DNA of 64,000 nt from Symbiodinium natans (lineage: Eukaryota; Sar; Dinophyceae; Suessiales; Symbiodiniaceae), in the NCBI GenBank assembly GCA_905221605.1, contig CAJNDS010001791.1, positions 690,729 to 754,728 on the forward strand, given 5' to 3'. Below are positions 11,127-23,893 of the stretch, in pieces (within the stretch, counting starts at the first letter, position 1; each line of letters begins with the position of its first letter). The position numbers and the translations under genes are program-made. A model generated the notes under the pieces. It saw nothing but the letters and a program-made list of their open reading frames with translations. It ran no database searches and was not told where the DNA came from.

Positions 11127-11300
<174 letters not shown>

Positions 11301-11499
11301 AAAAAAACAAAGAGAGGGTACCCGCGAAGTCTTTGACCCGAAAGCCCGCATCCCAGAGTCCCAGAGACCTCATCAACCCCAAACCCATGCAGGATCAGAA
11401 AGCGGGGCTGCCATCCTCAACCGGCTGGCAGGTTCGTTCACGTGAACCAATGCACCGTGCTACTTGGTGAGCACCACACCGACACATACCACGCAGTCT

Positions 11500-11529
11500 G
11501 GGGGGGCGGGGGGGGGGGGGGGGGGGGGG
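11500..11529. repeat. Poly-G run
   Basis: About 30 G with one C interruption. Nothing coding between the GA repeat and the EF-hand gene apart from uncorroborated short frames. Confidence 0.9.
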
Positions 11530-11874
11530 TGTGGAAATCTGTAGAAACTGGCAGCTGGAACTCAGAGGATCCTGGGAGCTGGTAAAGGTCCTGTTCGGCC
11601 TGCAAGGATGATATAGCCATTTTTGTGGAGCCATTTACACATCGACAACTAAGCAGACTAAGCATGAGTAAGTAGTCGGAGTGTATGCTTAGTATGGTGT
11701 AGCAAGGTTGTGAGTGCAGCGGTGGTCGCAAGCAAGGTGCAAGTGTAGGGATATTGGCCGCAAGAAAGGGTTCAGGAGATGGCGTAGTAACATGGAAGCA
11801 CTGCTCGCGCTTCTGTCGCCGCTGAACTCAAGTCCCAACCTTGCACAATGCATATTTAGTAAGTCGATCGAGCC

Positions 11875-14317
11875 ATGGCAGGATCCAAGGTGAAGTATGA
11901 CATTGAGATCAAGAAGATGTGTAAGCAGGCCCCCTGCTGCAAAACAACATGGGGCGTAAACCCCTACACCCGAAGCTTGTGACCAAAATCAATGAAGTTT
12001 TCAAGAACTTCGGAGGTCCTAAGGTGTAGCGCACGGATGAGGAAACTCCTGTACATGCATGAGAAAAGCCAACTGCAAAAAAAAAACGACTGCGCAAGGG
12101 TAGTCTCCATGTATAATCCTATACCCGTACTGTCATTCCCCCAATTCCCGCATTTCCTACTAAGCAAAAGGAAGAAGATTCTAACGGTTGGGCGAGTAGC
12201 GGTTGGCTTCAAGGTTCTCGGTTTCGTTCTGTTTTGCACCGCCTTAATAAGCAATGGCGGGCGCGTTTAGACTTACGCAGCATAAGACAACTTGCTTCAA
12301 GTTTTGGTTTGTCCGCTGAGCGGCTTGGTATACACATGGGCCTAATTGGTCAGATAAACCCCCTAAGCCCTAAACCGTTGTTGGGCCAGCAACCACCAGC
12401 AAAGTTCACCTCCACGCCTGCTTGTCGCGCAGGCCATAGCGGGCTCCAAGGACACCAAAGACAAAGAGCAGAAGCTTCGTCAGGCAACTTAGGGCTGCTT
12501 AGGTTGGGCCCGAAGGGCAGCAAAAAAAGGTTTCAACTGTCATCCTATTTATTCTTCACAGCAGCCCTTATTCCTCCTTTGATGGTAAGGAAGATTCTGG
12601 ATGCCTTCAAAATGTGGGACAAGGACGCCAGCGGGTACATCTCAAAGGAGCGGGGCTGTTCATCAGCTGACGAAGTCACAGCTCGAACCTAGGGTTTGTT
12701 GGTTTCGGATGGTTTTGGGTCAGGGTGGTAGCCAGGTGGGCTCCTATGTCAGGCTGGTTGCGGCCAAGTTGCATCATACCACAGTATGCACATTCGGACA
12801 TGCCGTACACACATCGAACACTGCAGATACAGTCACCATAGAGCTTCCGAAAAAAACCGTTTTGTACAATCCTTGACAGGGGCGCCCATATTCGGCTTGC
12901 TCCCTTGTCTACTACGGTCTAATCATATCGGGACTGCGGGTGGAATGCTGTTTGGAGCTGCTTTTGTCTTTGCATGAAGGTTTCACCCAGCGGCATGTCA
13001 ATTGCTATCATGCTGGGCGTTGTGGCTGAGGAGTCCTCGCCGGGATCCCTTCTCGATAGGGAGGAGGGACATTTGTGGAACCAACTACCCCACAATGCCA
13101 TAGGCCTCTCCATCTTCAATACCTATGTCAAAAAAAAAACCAGCACCTTAGCCCCTGGAACCCTTCAATCCTAAACCCCAAGCCAAGCTATGGAAGTTTT
13201 TCAGGATGAACTGTCCGTGGTGTTGAACGCCCTGGGGTGCTCCACCACCGAAGTCGATCTGAACGTCATGTTGCTTGGCTGTTTTCTGGTTGGCACGGAA
13301 CGAAAATGATGCCGCATACTCCTTTCCATGACCAATGGACGAGAACGTAGGAACAAACGTAGAAAGTACAGAAAGACACAAGGATTTCCTTGTCCTTTGC
13401 CCTACTTCATTGAGATACTCCTTACAGGCTACGGCCAGTGCAAAGTCAGTCAGCCAAGGTTGAAGGAGGCCGATTTGGATATGGATGGCAAGATCAACTA
13501 TGAGGAGCAGTGTGCCACCTCGTTGAGTATGCTGTATCATGAGGATGTAGCGGCTATGGAATGTTGGCTGTGGCTTGTGTCTTTGGTCTCATTCCGACGT
13601 GCTTCCAATTGCAGACACATGCAGATAATCACGAGCATCCGCATTGCTCGTGCACTGTACTATGTTTGAGTTGGGATGTTAACTTGTCCCTATTGGTTTG
13701 AGGATATGGGCCCGAATATCTTCTGCAAAATCAGAATACGAACGAAGTACAACAAACCTTATTCTCTCGACAGGCCAAGTTGCAGTGCAGACTTTTAGAG
13801 ATTGGATGTTTTCTTCGCTGTTATGAGAGCCTCCTTACTCCCACCCCGTAATACTGGATGTTCTCATTCTGGTATATTGGAACATGTATTCATCACAAGG
13901 GGCAAGGAGATCTTGCACCACTTCTAGTGCCTGAACTACAGTAGCTCCTAGGGCTTATGAGGCTCAGGGTGGCGCCGTGATGCCGCAAAATGCCAAAGGA
14001 GTCACACCCCTATAGAGCCCTTCTATGCCTAGGGGAAGTGACTTGGGCTCTGAAAGTCTTCGAGGAAATGGTCCAGTGGCTCTGCCGCGCCCCACATCTG
14101 GAGAAGCTCGGATGCCAGATGTAGGTTTGGGGTTTAAGTGTTATTCTGCTTGCAAAAAGGGTTGTTAGTGCGGGTTTGGGGTGTAGGGCTGGGGAAAAAT
14201 TTTTCTGGCCGTGATTTTTGAGATCCTAGGCAGTACTTCCTCCTCTCCCTGGACATCTTCAAGCGCAACTTCAAAGATGTGGATGCCGAGGTGCTGACCA
14301 GAGGGGTGGCCTCCTAA
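11875..14317 (+). CDS. EF-hand calcium-binding protein (calmodulin/centrin-like), multi-exon
   Basis: Proposed exons: 11,875-11,920 or -11,928 (start MAGSKVKYDIEIKKM), 12,433-12,483 (contains KDKEQKLRQ), about 12,590-12,647, 13,205-13,269, 13,459-13,506, 13,952-13,998, 14,033-14,120, 14,230-14,317 (stop TAA). Two EF-hand loops are complete after splicing. The first is DKDASGYISKDE, split by an intron after Lys; its F-helix ELSVVLNALGCS follows. The second is DLDMDGKINYEE, preceded by LKEA. The C-terminal part (EVTWALKVFEEMVQWLCRAP, then QYFLLSLDIFKRNFKDVD) matches no family I know. Phase agrees at every junction from 12,647 onward; the join into the first EF exon is not resolved. Splice donors include GA (12,648 and 13,999) and GC (13,507). 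The inferred 34-bp intron at 13,999-14,032 is unusually short. Role: presumably a calcium sensor. EF-hand identity is firm; exon structure less so. Confidence 0.65.
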
Positions 14318-15079
14318 CCCACGCACTCGCCTGTCTGCTCCCGTTGGAAAGGCCTACCATGCTCCCCAAACGCCCCTGATGATGGTCCCCTTACAAGGCC
14401 TGAGTTCGTGATGGCCCATGTAGCGAAGTCTGAGTCTACAACAGCCAAGCCTCAAGCCTGGGGTGCCAAGGTCCCTGATTCGTGCAGCCTCCAAATCGGC
14501 ACCAATCAATCGGTACAGTGGCCCAAACATTAGACTACGCCCCTGAGCGCCCCTCATGCTTTCGGTGGCTAATTACTGCAATGTATTGAGGCTCCCCTTT
14601 TGCAAACCTCCAACAACCTGGCATAGTTGGGAGGGTTGAGGGGCTCCCCCCTTTGGATCTTGAGAAGGCGCTCCAATTTTGTCACATAACAGCCCTGCTG
14701 CGAGGGGTTGTCAGAACTCTGCTCTCGTTTTGCAGTCTTTAATGTGGAGGGCAATCAAAGAGTGAACAGAATTTTGACCGCCCACTGTGTTGCAGCTGCT
14801 CTTTGCTCTGAAGGGGAAGGGAACCCTAACCCCAAACCCTAAAACCCTAAAACCCCAAAACCCTAAAACCCTAAAACCCCAAAACCCTAAAACCCCAAAA
14901 CCCTAAAACCTCGAAGCCTAGGCCCAAGCCCCGACAGGCGGGGGAACTGACATTGGACTGCTTTGGGACCATGACTCAGGGTGGGTACGGTAGCCTGAAA
15001 AACCAAACTCCAATATGCTCGCCCTCTAAATATAGTGTACTTGCACTCCACTGCCAAAGTCCCTATTCTGATGATTGAG
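14318..15079. other. No gene seen; heptamer-like repeat inside
   Basis: Downstream of the EF-hand gene stop. Short open frames on the minus strand (14,354-14,754) have no splice or start support. Confidence 0.5.
14824..14911. repeat. Degenerate telomere-like array (CCCTAAAA / CCCCAAAA)
   Basis: About eleven 8-bp units alternating CCCTAAAA and CCCCAAAA, a variant of the 7-bp CCCTAAA motif found elsewhere in the window. Confidence 0.9.
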
Positions 15080-15313
15080 GCCTCTATACTCGTCCCCCCT
15101 TTGGGAGCAAAGTTGTACGAAGTTTTCGCCAAACACGCCAGCGCGCCGCAAGATGCCCTCATGTTGGCATCACAACCCGAAGCCCTGAAAGATTCCGAGC
15201 CCCCAAGTAATCCCTAAACCCTAAACCCTAAACCCAAGCAGTTTTAATTCTTGAGAAGCTTGGAACTTCCACAGGTGCTGAACGTACAGAAGGAGATGGT
15301 GAAGATGCAGAAG
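15080..15313 (+). CDS. Two-exon gene fragment, unrecognised
   Basis: Exon 15,080-15,206 follows TTGAG|G and reads ASILVPPLGAKLYEVFAKHA and on to DSEPPS. Exon 15,275-15,313 follows CCACAG|G and reads AERTEGDGEDAEG in matching phase (A+GT gives Ser). The 68-bp intron between them begins GTAATCC and carries three CCCTAAA heptamers. The donor of the second exon is GAAG|GTGTCT. The acidic tail looks like a linker. The upstream frame stays open to 15,035, so the true 5' limit is unsure. It may be the 5' part of the gene that continues past the minisatellite at 15.8-18.0 kb. Confidence 0.4.
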
Positions 15314-15762
15314 GTGTCTTGACTGGTTTAGGGCTGGTTTAGGAGCCAGGCTATAGCGTTTAGGGAGTGGCCCGTTTAGGAGTTAGAGGCAAGGGTTGGT
15401 TCAGGAGTTGTTGCTGTAGGTTCAGGGGTAGAGGTGAAGAGACAGTGATTCCAGCGGTCGTCGTAGCATTGAGGCTGTATACTTAATCGAAAGCAGAAAG
15501 GGTGAATGGGGGGTCATGTTCAGATTTGTCGTTTACAACCTTTCTAGTGTTCAGGTAGGTCAACAAGCGACCCCGACCCTTAACTGGTATATGAAAATCG
15601 CCCCCACCCACCCCCCCCACCCCCCCCAGAGGCCACCCCCCTTCTTAATCGTTGCATCAAATCAGAGGGCCACCAGAACCAAGTTGAAGCATGGATCTCA
15701 CAAAAGACCTGTCAGCTTTCATAGACACCCTAACCCCTATCAAGCCCAACCCTGCGAAGCAA
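15314..15762. other. Short possible first exon at 15,691; otherwise nothing
   Basis: An ATG at 15,691 opens MDLTKDLSAFIDTLTPIKPN before running into the minisatellite. It could be a first exon of the gene at 18.4 kb. A C-rich run lies at 15,601-15,640. Confidence 0.3.
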
Positions 15763-18025
15763 CACCGTGACAGCCCAAAACCGCCAAAGAAGCGGACCAA
15801 GCGCCAAGAAGCGGACCAAGCGGACAACACCGTGGCAGCCCAAAACCGCCAAAGAAGCGGACCAAGCGGACAACACCGTGGCAGCCCAAAACCGCCCAAG
15901 CGGACCAAGCGGACGACACCGTGACAGCCCAAACAGCCCGAGCGGACCAAGCGGACAACACCGTGACAGCCCAAAACCGCCAAAGAAGCGGACCAAGCAG
16001 ACAACACCGTGGCAGCCCAAAACCGCCCAAGCGGACCAAGCGGACAACACCGTGACAGCCCAAAACCGCCCAAGCGGACCAAGCGGACAACACCGTGACA
16101 GCCCAAAACAGCCCAAGCGGACCAAGCGGACTGCCCAAGCGGACCAAGCGGACAACACCGTGACAGCCAAAAACCGCCAAAGAAGCGGACCAAGCGGACG
16201 AGCCCAAGCGGGCCAAGCGGACAACACCGTGACAGCCCAAAACCGCCAAAGAAGCGGACCAAGCGGACAACACCGTGACAGCCCAAAACCGCCCAAGCGG
16301 ACCAAGCGGACGACACCGTGACAGCCCAAACAGCCCAAGCGGACCAAGCGGACAACGCCGTGACAGCCCAAAACCGCCAAAGAAGCGGACCAAGCGGACA
16401 ACACCGTGACAGCCCAAAACCGCCCAAGCGGACCAAGCGGACAACACCGTGACAGCCCAAAACCGCCAAAGAAGCGGACCAAGCGGACAACACCGTGGCA
16501 GCCCAAAACCGCACAAGCGGACCAAGCGGACGACACCGTGACAGCCCAAACAGCCCAAGCGGACCAAGCGGACAACACCGTGACAGCCCAAAACCGCCAA
16601 AGAAGCGGACGCGGACAACACCACACCATGACAGCCCAAAACCGCCCAAGCGGACCAAGCGGACAACACCGTGGCAGCCCAAAGCCGCCCAAGCGGACCA
16701 AGCGGACAACACCGTGACAGCCCAAAACCGCCCAAGCGGACCAAGCGGACAACACCGTGACAGCCCAAAACCACCCAAGAAGCGGACCAAGCGGACAACA
16801 CCGTGACAGCCCAAAACCGCCCAAGCGGACCAAGCGGACGACACCGTGACAGCCCAAACAGCCCAAACGGACCAAGCGGACAACACCGTGACAGCCCAAA
16901 ACCGCCAAAGAAGCGGACCAAGCGGACGAGCCCAAGCGGACCAAGCGGACAACACCGTGACAGCCCAAAACCGCCAAAGAAGCGGACCAAGCGGACAACA
17001 CCGTGACAGCCCAAAACCGCCCAAGCGGACCAAGCGGACAACACCATGACAGCCCAAAACCGCCCAAGCGGACCAAGCGGACAACACCGTGACAGCCCAA
17101 AACAGCAAGCGGACCAAGCGGACAACACCGTGACAGCCCAAAACCGCCAAAGAAGCGGACCAAGCGGACGAGCCCAAGCGGACCAAGCGGACAACACCGT
17201 GGCAGCCCAAAACCGCACAAGCGGACCAAGCGGACGACACCGTGGCAGCCCAAACAGCCCAAGCGGACCAAGCGGACAACGCCGTGACAGCCCAAAACCG
17301 CCAAAGAAGCGGCGGACCAAGCGGACAACACCGTGACAGCCCAAAACCGCCCAAGCGGACCAAGCGAACAACACCGTGACAGCCCAAAACCGCCAAAGAA
17401 GCGGACCAAGCGGACAACACCGTGACAGCCCAAAACAGCCCAAGCGGACCAAGCGGACGACACCGTGACAGCCCAAAACCGCCCAAGCGGACCAAGCGGA
17501 CAACACCGTGACAGCCCAAAACCGCCAAAGAAGCGGACGCGGACAACACCATGACAGCCCAAAACCGCCCAAGCGGACCAAGCGGACAACACCGTGACAG
17601 CCCAAAACAGCAAGCGGACCAAGCGGACAACACCGTGACAGCCCAAAACCGCCAAAGAAGCGGACCAAGCGGATTGACAGCCCAAAACCGCCCAAGCGGA
17701 CCAAGCGGACGACACCGTGAGCTCAAAACCGCCCAGGCGGAACAAGCGGACAACACCGTGACAGCCCAAAACCGCCAAAGAAGCGGACCAAGCGGACAAC
17801 ACCACACCGTGACAGCCCAAAACCGCCCAAGCGGACCAAGCGGACCACACCGTGACAGCCCAAAACCGCCCAACACTGTCACAGCCCAAAGCCGCCCAAC
17901 AAGCGGACCGAGCGGACAACACCGTGACAGCCCAAAACCGCCCAAGAAGCGGACCAAGCGGACGACACTGTCACAGCCCAAATCCGTCCAAGCCACCAAG
18001 CGGACGACAACGGTGACAGCCCAAA
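15763..18025. repeat. Minisatellite, unit 43 or 46 bp, about 50 copies
   Basis: Units share CACCGTGACAGCCCAAAAC followed by CGCCCAAGCGGACCAAGCGG (43 bp) or a version with CCAAAGAAG (46 bp); a third type has CCCAAACAGCCC. The types recur in a regular order (46-bp, 43-bp, then the CAGCCC type after a CGACACC start), a higher-order pattern seen near 15,921, 16,310, 16,528, 16,838 and 17,233. All three minus-strand frames are open for 650-800 codons. Because 43 is not a multiple of three, each frame cycles through all three readings, so these long frames are repeat artefacts and not a protein. Confidence 0.95.
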
Positions 18026-18433
18026 AGCCGTGGCAACGCCAGACCTTCAAGTGTAAGGTTTATAGTTTATAGGGTTCAATATAAACACTAAACCTTAAAC
18101 CCTATAAATCCGAAAGTCCCAGAGCCACCCAGCAGGCTAAGCCCTCAAGGCCGTACCTTCTCTCACAGCAACCGATTCTCTAGGAGTCTCACCCTCCCTC
18201 TCCCTCCCTCCCTCTCTCTCTCCGTGCGATCAGCAAAGCTTGGCAGGCTGCGGCTTCCGGTGGATGACCCTAAACCCAAAACCCTAAACCCTTTTTCCCG
18301 TACATCCCTAAACCTTAAACATCAGAAGTTGATACCCCTTCGGGGTACTTTGTGTAGGTTTGAGGTGATTCAAAAGCAAAGAAAAGGTGTCTTAAGGGTT
18401 TCCAGTTCGTGTGTTCCGTACCGCCCAACCCAG

Positions 18434-21400
18434 GAGTTTGATGACGGCATTGAGGGTGTGGACGAGACAGTTGCCGCTCGAATGTCAGCTCTGCACGGCT
18501 ACACGTCAGATAGTCGAATTTGAGGTTTGAGGGGAGGCATATTCTACATCCTTACAGCAGCAGTATTTCTTTTTTTTGCCAGGTGTATGTTGACGCGCCC
18601 GGTATTTTGATGTCCCCTATACTCTCACGGTCTAAGTCTTTATAAGTCCTTCGAGATCCTCAGATCTGACAAGGTCGAGTCTTTTCAGCCCTAAACCTGG
18701 AGCCCTATAGCCAAAAACCCTGTTCGGAATGGTTTTCAGGGTCTTTGTTTTGCCCAGTTCGCTAGCCTCCTGGCCGCCGTCTAACATAACTTATTCTTAA
18801 GGGTATGGACCCTTTTGGGCATAGGAGTTTTTGGAACAACGCTTGCCAGGCCATGAAGAAGTGCCTCGGGATCATGCGGAAGTTGGTCAACAAGATGGAA
18901 GTGGTGCAGAAAGCAACCCAGAAACGGATCGATGATGAGCTGACCCCGGTGATCAAGAGGTCTTTCAAGTACCATGACAAGGACGCTTTTATCACTTCCG
19001 GAGAAAGTGGTTGCACACTCATCTTACGATGAGTTGCTTCAGAGCAGCATTCCACATCCCAACCCTGAACCCTGAACCAGGACAACTGTTGCACATTGAC
19101 CTAGCTACTGTTGAGAAAGCATCAAAAATGGCCTCAACGCAGGAGAACTGCTTATAGATTGCCAAGTCAATGGTGCCACATCGACGTATACGATGAGCTG
19201 CGTTGTATAGAAGCAACTCACCAGCAGGATCACCCTGAACCCTAGATGGCCAGCTCCTTAACCAGGATCATGGCACACGAGCATGGTTCATACATCAATC
19301 AATATGTACATATGTATACACGGTTAGTACGCAGAATCACCAGATGCCCCTCAACCGCACAGAACCCTTGCACAGGACAACAGTGGCACGTTGACCTATG
19401 ACGAGGGCATCATCTTCTTCTCCAACTTCATCGCTCTCTGGGAGCCCTTTGGGGAGTTGATGTCGGAGCTGAATTGCGCTCAGGTGGGGGGCTATGATTG
19501 AAGCAAGGTTCATGGGGACCCCCAGTAGGGGACTGTGATGAATCTCTCCCCCCGATATCAAGCCTTAGATATGTTGCTAGTAGCATGAAGCACTTTTTCC
19601 GCAGCCATATAGAAGTACGGGGCGCGGCGGGTAGCAAAAACTTGGGCGGGGGGGAAGGGAGTACATGCTTCAGGGCACCGCTTGTAAAATTTTTTAAGAG
19701 CAACGGGAGCTGACTGGGTTTGCTCAGGTGGCAATGCTCGAACGCGTGGATTCAGAGGCCGAGGATGACAACTTGGACAACACCAAGCATGTGGCGCAAG
19801 AGAAGGTACGTGCGTGTCAATGTTGTGACTTCTTGAGAATCCATGTATAAGAAGCCCAAGATAAACCAACAAAAATGTCGTCAGCGCCCCGGTTCCCAAG
19901 GGCTTCCCTTGACAGCCCATGGGCCCAGGGGTTTCATCAAGGCAAAACCAGCGTTCAGGTTCTGTTGTTAAGACACATGCATTGTTGCGCACTTCAAATC
20001 GGACCCCTAATCCTCTGAAGCTCTCCACTACATTAATTTCCCTGTTTCAATCGACCAGGCAAAGCTTGTAACGCCTGACAAGCTGCACGCAGCTTTCAAG
20101 ACGAGATACGCCGTCTTGAAGGGAGACTGGGTAAGCAAATCTTATAGTTGGAGATGGGTGTGAGGCGTTTTGGGAGTGCACCCGGGATCAGGTAACCAGG
20201 TAGGTAGTAGAGTGTGGCTTGGGCACTGTGGGACTTCAGTGCGGATGTGGATGGGTAGCCTTTTTCTGAGTGGCGCTGCACGACCTACTCCTTGATCAGC
20301 ATCTAGGGAAGTTTTTTGAGGGCAATGTGAGCCACTTGTACAGAAAAGCAGCTTTTGTTCACACCTAAGTACATATGAGTATTCAACCCAGAAGTTCAAA
20401 TTTAGCTAACTTGAGGTATCCCAACTGAGGTATCCCTACCGGGCAAACTTGAGGTATCCCAACTGGGTTCTTGCCTTAGTGGCCAAACTTGAGGTGTCCA
20501 ACTGGGTCCTTGCCTGAGTGGCCGAACCTGAGATACGTGACAGCAACCCGTGCAATCAGAAACCCCTACAGTAAACTGTTTGCGGAAGGAGGAGGCAAAG
20601 AAACATTGCGAACCAGAAATTCGGGGCTGTTAACCTTGCGCCCTAACCTGTATTTATATAGCTGTATACACCTCGGCAAGCCCAGGAAAGCACAAAGAAA
20701 ACATGGATGCCGATCACAAGGCGGCATTCGCAGTGCTCGCCGGCAAGGATGGCAAGGTGGGCTTTTCCTCAAAACCGGGCGGGAGGGGGGAGGGGGGTGT
20801 GGGGACCCTAGGTATATAGAGGGATACATAAGGGGATTGCAGGGGCCCATTCAAGGAATCTGACAAATAGCCAGGTGACAGAAGCTGTCGTGGTTGAGGC
20901 GCTTCTGCATGGCCATGAGAAGACGCTTGATGAAATAAGTTTAGGGTTTGCCAGGATACTCCACTTTACAATGACCACCCCCAAAACATCTCTCATTTTC
21001 CCATCACGGAAGATAATATTTGGCCAGGAATACTTGTCATTAGCGGGGTGGGTGTGGGCGGCGATTCCTGGGAAGGCGATTGCTACCGTTTATCCTGCCG
21101 AACACCCTCTTCAGTTCACCTGGGACCATCATTGTAGTAGTCCTCAAGGCGGCAAGAGAAAACAATCAGCAGCCCCGGCAACGCGCCGTTGAATTGGCGA
21201 TATGGTATGTTCTTGCCTACGAATTGTGAGTTACTTGTGAGTGCAAGTGCAGTCTAAGGACCATCAGCACAAGTCCCCGCCAGTGCTATTGCCTTGCCTT
21301 TATGGATGATCAGACAAAAAACTTACACGCGCGCCACAGCATGAAACCTTCAAAGCCTCTGAACCCTGATGTGAGAGAACATTGTCAGAGTCGTGCAAGA

Positions 21401-22732
21401 TGATATCCATCGGCGAGCGATACGTTTATAAACTACTCAAAAGCATGGCTCATTCTTGAGGCTCTGTAGTATCTCCTTACTTGAGTTGAAGAACTGGGTC
21501 TTTTCGAAATGTCCACCGCCCGTAAGGAACAGCGAGTTCCTGGCCGCCTTGGGCCTTGCTGTGGAGGATGTGATGAAGGCTGCAGAGCAGCAGTGCAAAG
21601 AACTGAGTGGCCACCTGGAGAGCGTTCAGGAGGCGCCCCGAAGTTCGTTGATGTGTGCCAAGGTGGCGGACATTCGGAAATCCATGCGCGCACGCGTGTC
21701 GCGCACGGCAACACGTGCTTGTGCAGTTTCACTTGCATGGCCGCACACATGTTCCTATGGACTGCTCAGGTAGCTCCATCAAGCCCATGCTTCGGGCTTG
21801 TTGATTACCCATGTGGTCGTGGCCCACCTATGGGTCTTGTGAACTTGTTGTTGGCTCGTTTTGGGCGACCAACGGGGAAAAGAACGTGAGACAACTGAGA
21901 CAACTTATGGCTTGGGCTGCATGGGCCATCTACGCATGCAATTTCCTTGTCATCAACCAAAATGAGTATGCACGTCTTGCTGGTAACACTACTCTTTGCT
22001 TGTGGGAAGAAGCTCCGGTGGCTTCTGCAGCTGCGATAGGCCCTCGATGAGATGAGCAAAGCTTCCACGGAGATGGGAGCCCTGCGCTTCGACACCCCGA
22101 TGCCCGTGGCCATGGATGAGGACCAGTGCCACAAAAAAAGTTAATGTAGGAGGGAATGTAGGGGTGGGTTTGGGGGGGCTTGGGGGGTGGTTGTACTTTA
22201 ATTTCGGGGATTACTCGAGAAATCAGGTCTGTTCTACTTCCAGCGTATTGCAAGAAGAACCGCGCTGTGTTGGGTGGTCGCCGTACGGTACCTGTTTGGG
22301 CTTTGTCTACTGGCAGGGACGCGGTACCTGATAATTGCTTGTGCCGCTCGGGCAGCGCAGGGTGTAGCATGCACAACGGTCCCAGGAGGGGTCCAAGAGG
22401 GGTCGGGTCTGAAAAAATGGTTTTTTGAAGGGGTTTCAGGGCCGTCGCAGGGGGGGTCCCAGGGTTTAGAGGGTCAGAGGGTGGTTCGTGTTTTTTGGTG
22501 TGGTCACAAGAGGAGCCCACAGCCCGGAACCCCCGCAGCATCGGATGTTAGCACGTTGAGGCGGTTTGGCGCAGTAGGGGGGAGAAGACCCGACTGTGGC
22601 CTGCTTGTTCTAGACGCTTCTCGGCTGGTAGTCGATCTAGTTGTTCTGACAGCGCTTGTGTGGTTCCTTACAGGACGCTGGTGACTGCCAGACTCAATGA
22701 TGCTAGCGACTTCACACGACTTCACGCCCAAG
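18434..22732 (+). CDS. Multi-exon EF-hand-like gene, unrecognised family
   Basis: Likely exons: 18,434-18,512 (EFDDGIEGVDETVAARMSAL), 18,850-about 19,005 (MKKCLGIMRKLVNKMEV, then RIDDELTPVIK), 19,376-19,483 (DNSGTLTYDEGIIFFSNFI), 19,728-19,805, 20,059-20,130, about 20,689-20,756 (MDADHKAAFAVLAGKDGK), 20,875-20,938 (VTEAVVVEALLHGHEKTLDE), about 21,526-21,690 (EFLAALGLAVEDVMKAAEQQ), about 22,039-22,134, 22,674-22,732. Exons 19,376, 19,728 and 20,059 join in phase. Two stretches have EF-hand character: DNSGTLTYDE fits positions 3-12 of a calcium loop, and GKDGKVTEA is loop-like. Both are incomplete, so calcium binding is not assured. Several joins are unresolved in phase, and a second gene could begin at the ATG at 20,703. 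A partial copy lies at 1-1,330; exons are better conserved than introns between copies. Some donors start with heptamer sequence (20,939). Confidence 0.5.
20405..20530. repeat. Tandem repeat in an intron (AACTTGAGGTATCCCAACTG)
   Basis: Three to four imperfect units carrying CTTGAGG.ATCCCAACTG and CTTGCCT.AGTGGCC, within the intron before the exon at 20.69 kb. Confidence 0.75.
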
Positions 22733-23893
22733 GTGTGAGGTTGAGAAGTTTCAAGAAACGGTGCTCCCATCATGCGGTCCATGATGCTGACCCACACAGA
22801 ACTTGGTTCGAAGTTCTTGAACGCGTAGCCTTTTGTCCAAATAGCTTGTAGATTTGGCACGATGCGCGAACAAAATCTCACCTGCGCGCTGCTGCCAGCT
22901 GCAACGGAACGGCTGGCACAGGCGATGCCCCCCCTCAAACCAATAAGGCCCAATCGGCCCTCGAAGGCTCACGTAATTCCAAGATACGTTCACTGCTCGC
23001 AAGCAGTGTAGGAGTAGGAGCCTCCAGAATTGTCAGTGTCCAAAACGAAGGTATCACAAAGCCAAAAAAGTACATGCTTTTTATACGGTGGATGAATCAC
23101 TGCGGGTACTTAAACTACGGTGCAGGACTTCTAGAATCAGTCATTATCCTAGCCCTTGAGGTTGAGTGCGTGTCATTCCTTTGCGCACACTCGGGCCCAC
23201 AGCCTCTTCGGCCCAAATAAACCCTGTTTTCTGAACCTAAACAGACCCCTTTCCTAGAGCCCTGTACAGTATAATTACCATAGAATCCATGTGTTTGTTT
23301 CGGCCCGAAGAGCGTCTCACTCACTCACATGGCTGCGAGCTCCGAGTCAGAAGAAAAAGTCGTCTGGGGTTTGGGGGACATGCGGTCAATGAGGTTTCCC
23401 AAGTGCTATGACACTGGGTCAACCTCACATGCCCAAATGCTCAGTGCTGCACCTGAAATGGTGCCCCGTTGAAGAATAGCTTGCAGAATAAATTGTGCTG
23501 AATTGAGCATGCCTTCACTGGAATCGCCTGCGCTCTACCTACAGATGACTGTGGGGTTTACAGTGCTATCTAATCCCTCGTAAGCTGCATATAGACCGGC
23601 AGGCTTGAAAGGTGGGATGAATCGTTTCAGTCTAACAGAAGGTTTAGTGGGTTTCCTGCTTCAATGGATGGCAATGCAGGGGTTACGTCAACCATTATCA
23701 GAAAGGACTTTCTACTCCGTCCTTGATGAGATTTAACATACACTTGCACTTCCAAAGCCATTGTCACATTCGATGAGTCTCAAATACTACTCTTACGGAT
23801 TCTGACATGATCTGATCCTTGTGCCTGAGGTTTGATTACGATGTGCGAGCCGGCATCGATGCTGCCGATGATTTGCGGCGGCGATGATGTCAG
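22733..23893. other. No firm exon seen
   Basis: A minus-strand frame at 22,700-22,900 looks somewhat protein-like (KNFEPSSVWVSIMDRMM) but overlaps a plus-strand exon. A plus-strand stretch at 23,830-23,885 (FDYDVRAGIDAADDL) could be an exon but lacks a donor. Confidence 0.35.

Noticed and set aside
15657-18050. Minus-strand open frames of 650-800 codons over the minisatellite
   Set aside because: All three frames are open because the repeat unit lacks stops; the unit is not a multiple of three, and the peptide merely cycles (LSRCCPLGPL and WAVTVLSAW types).
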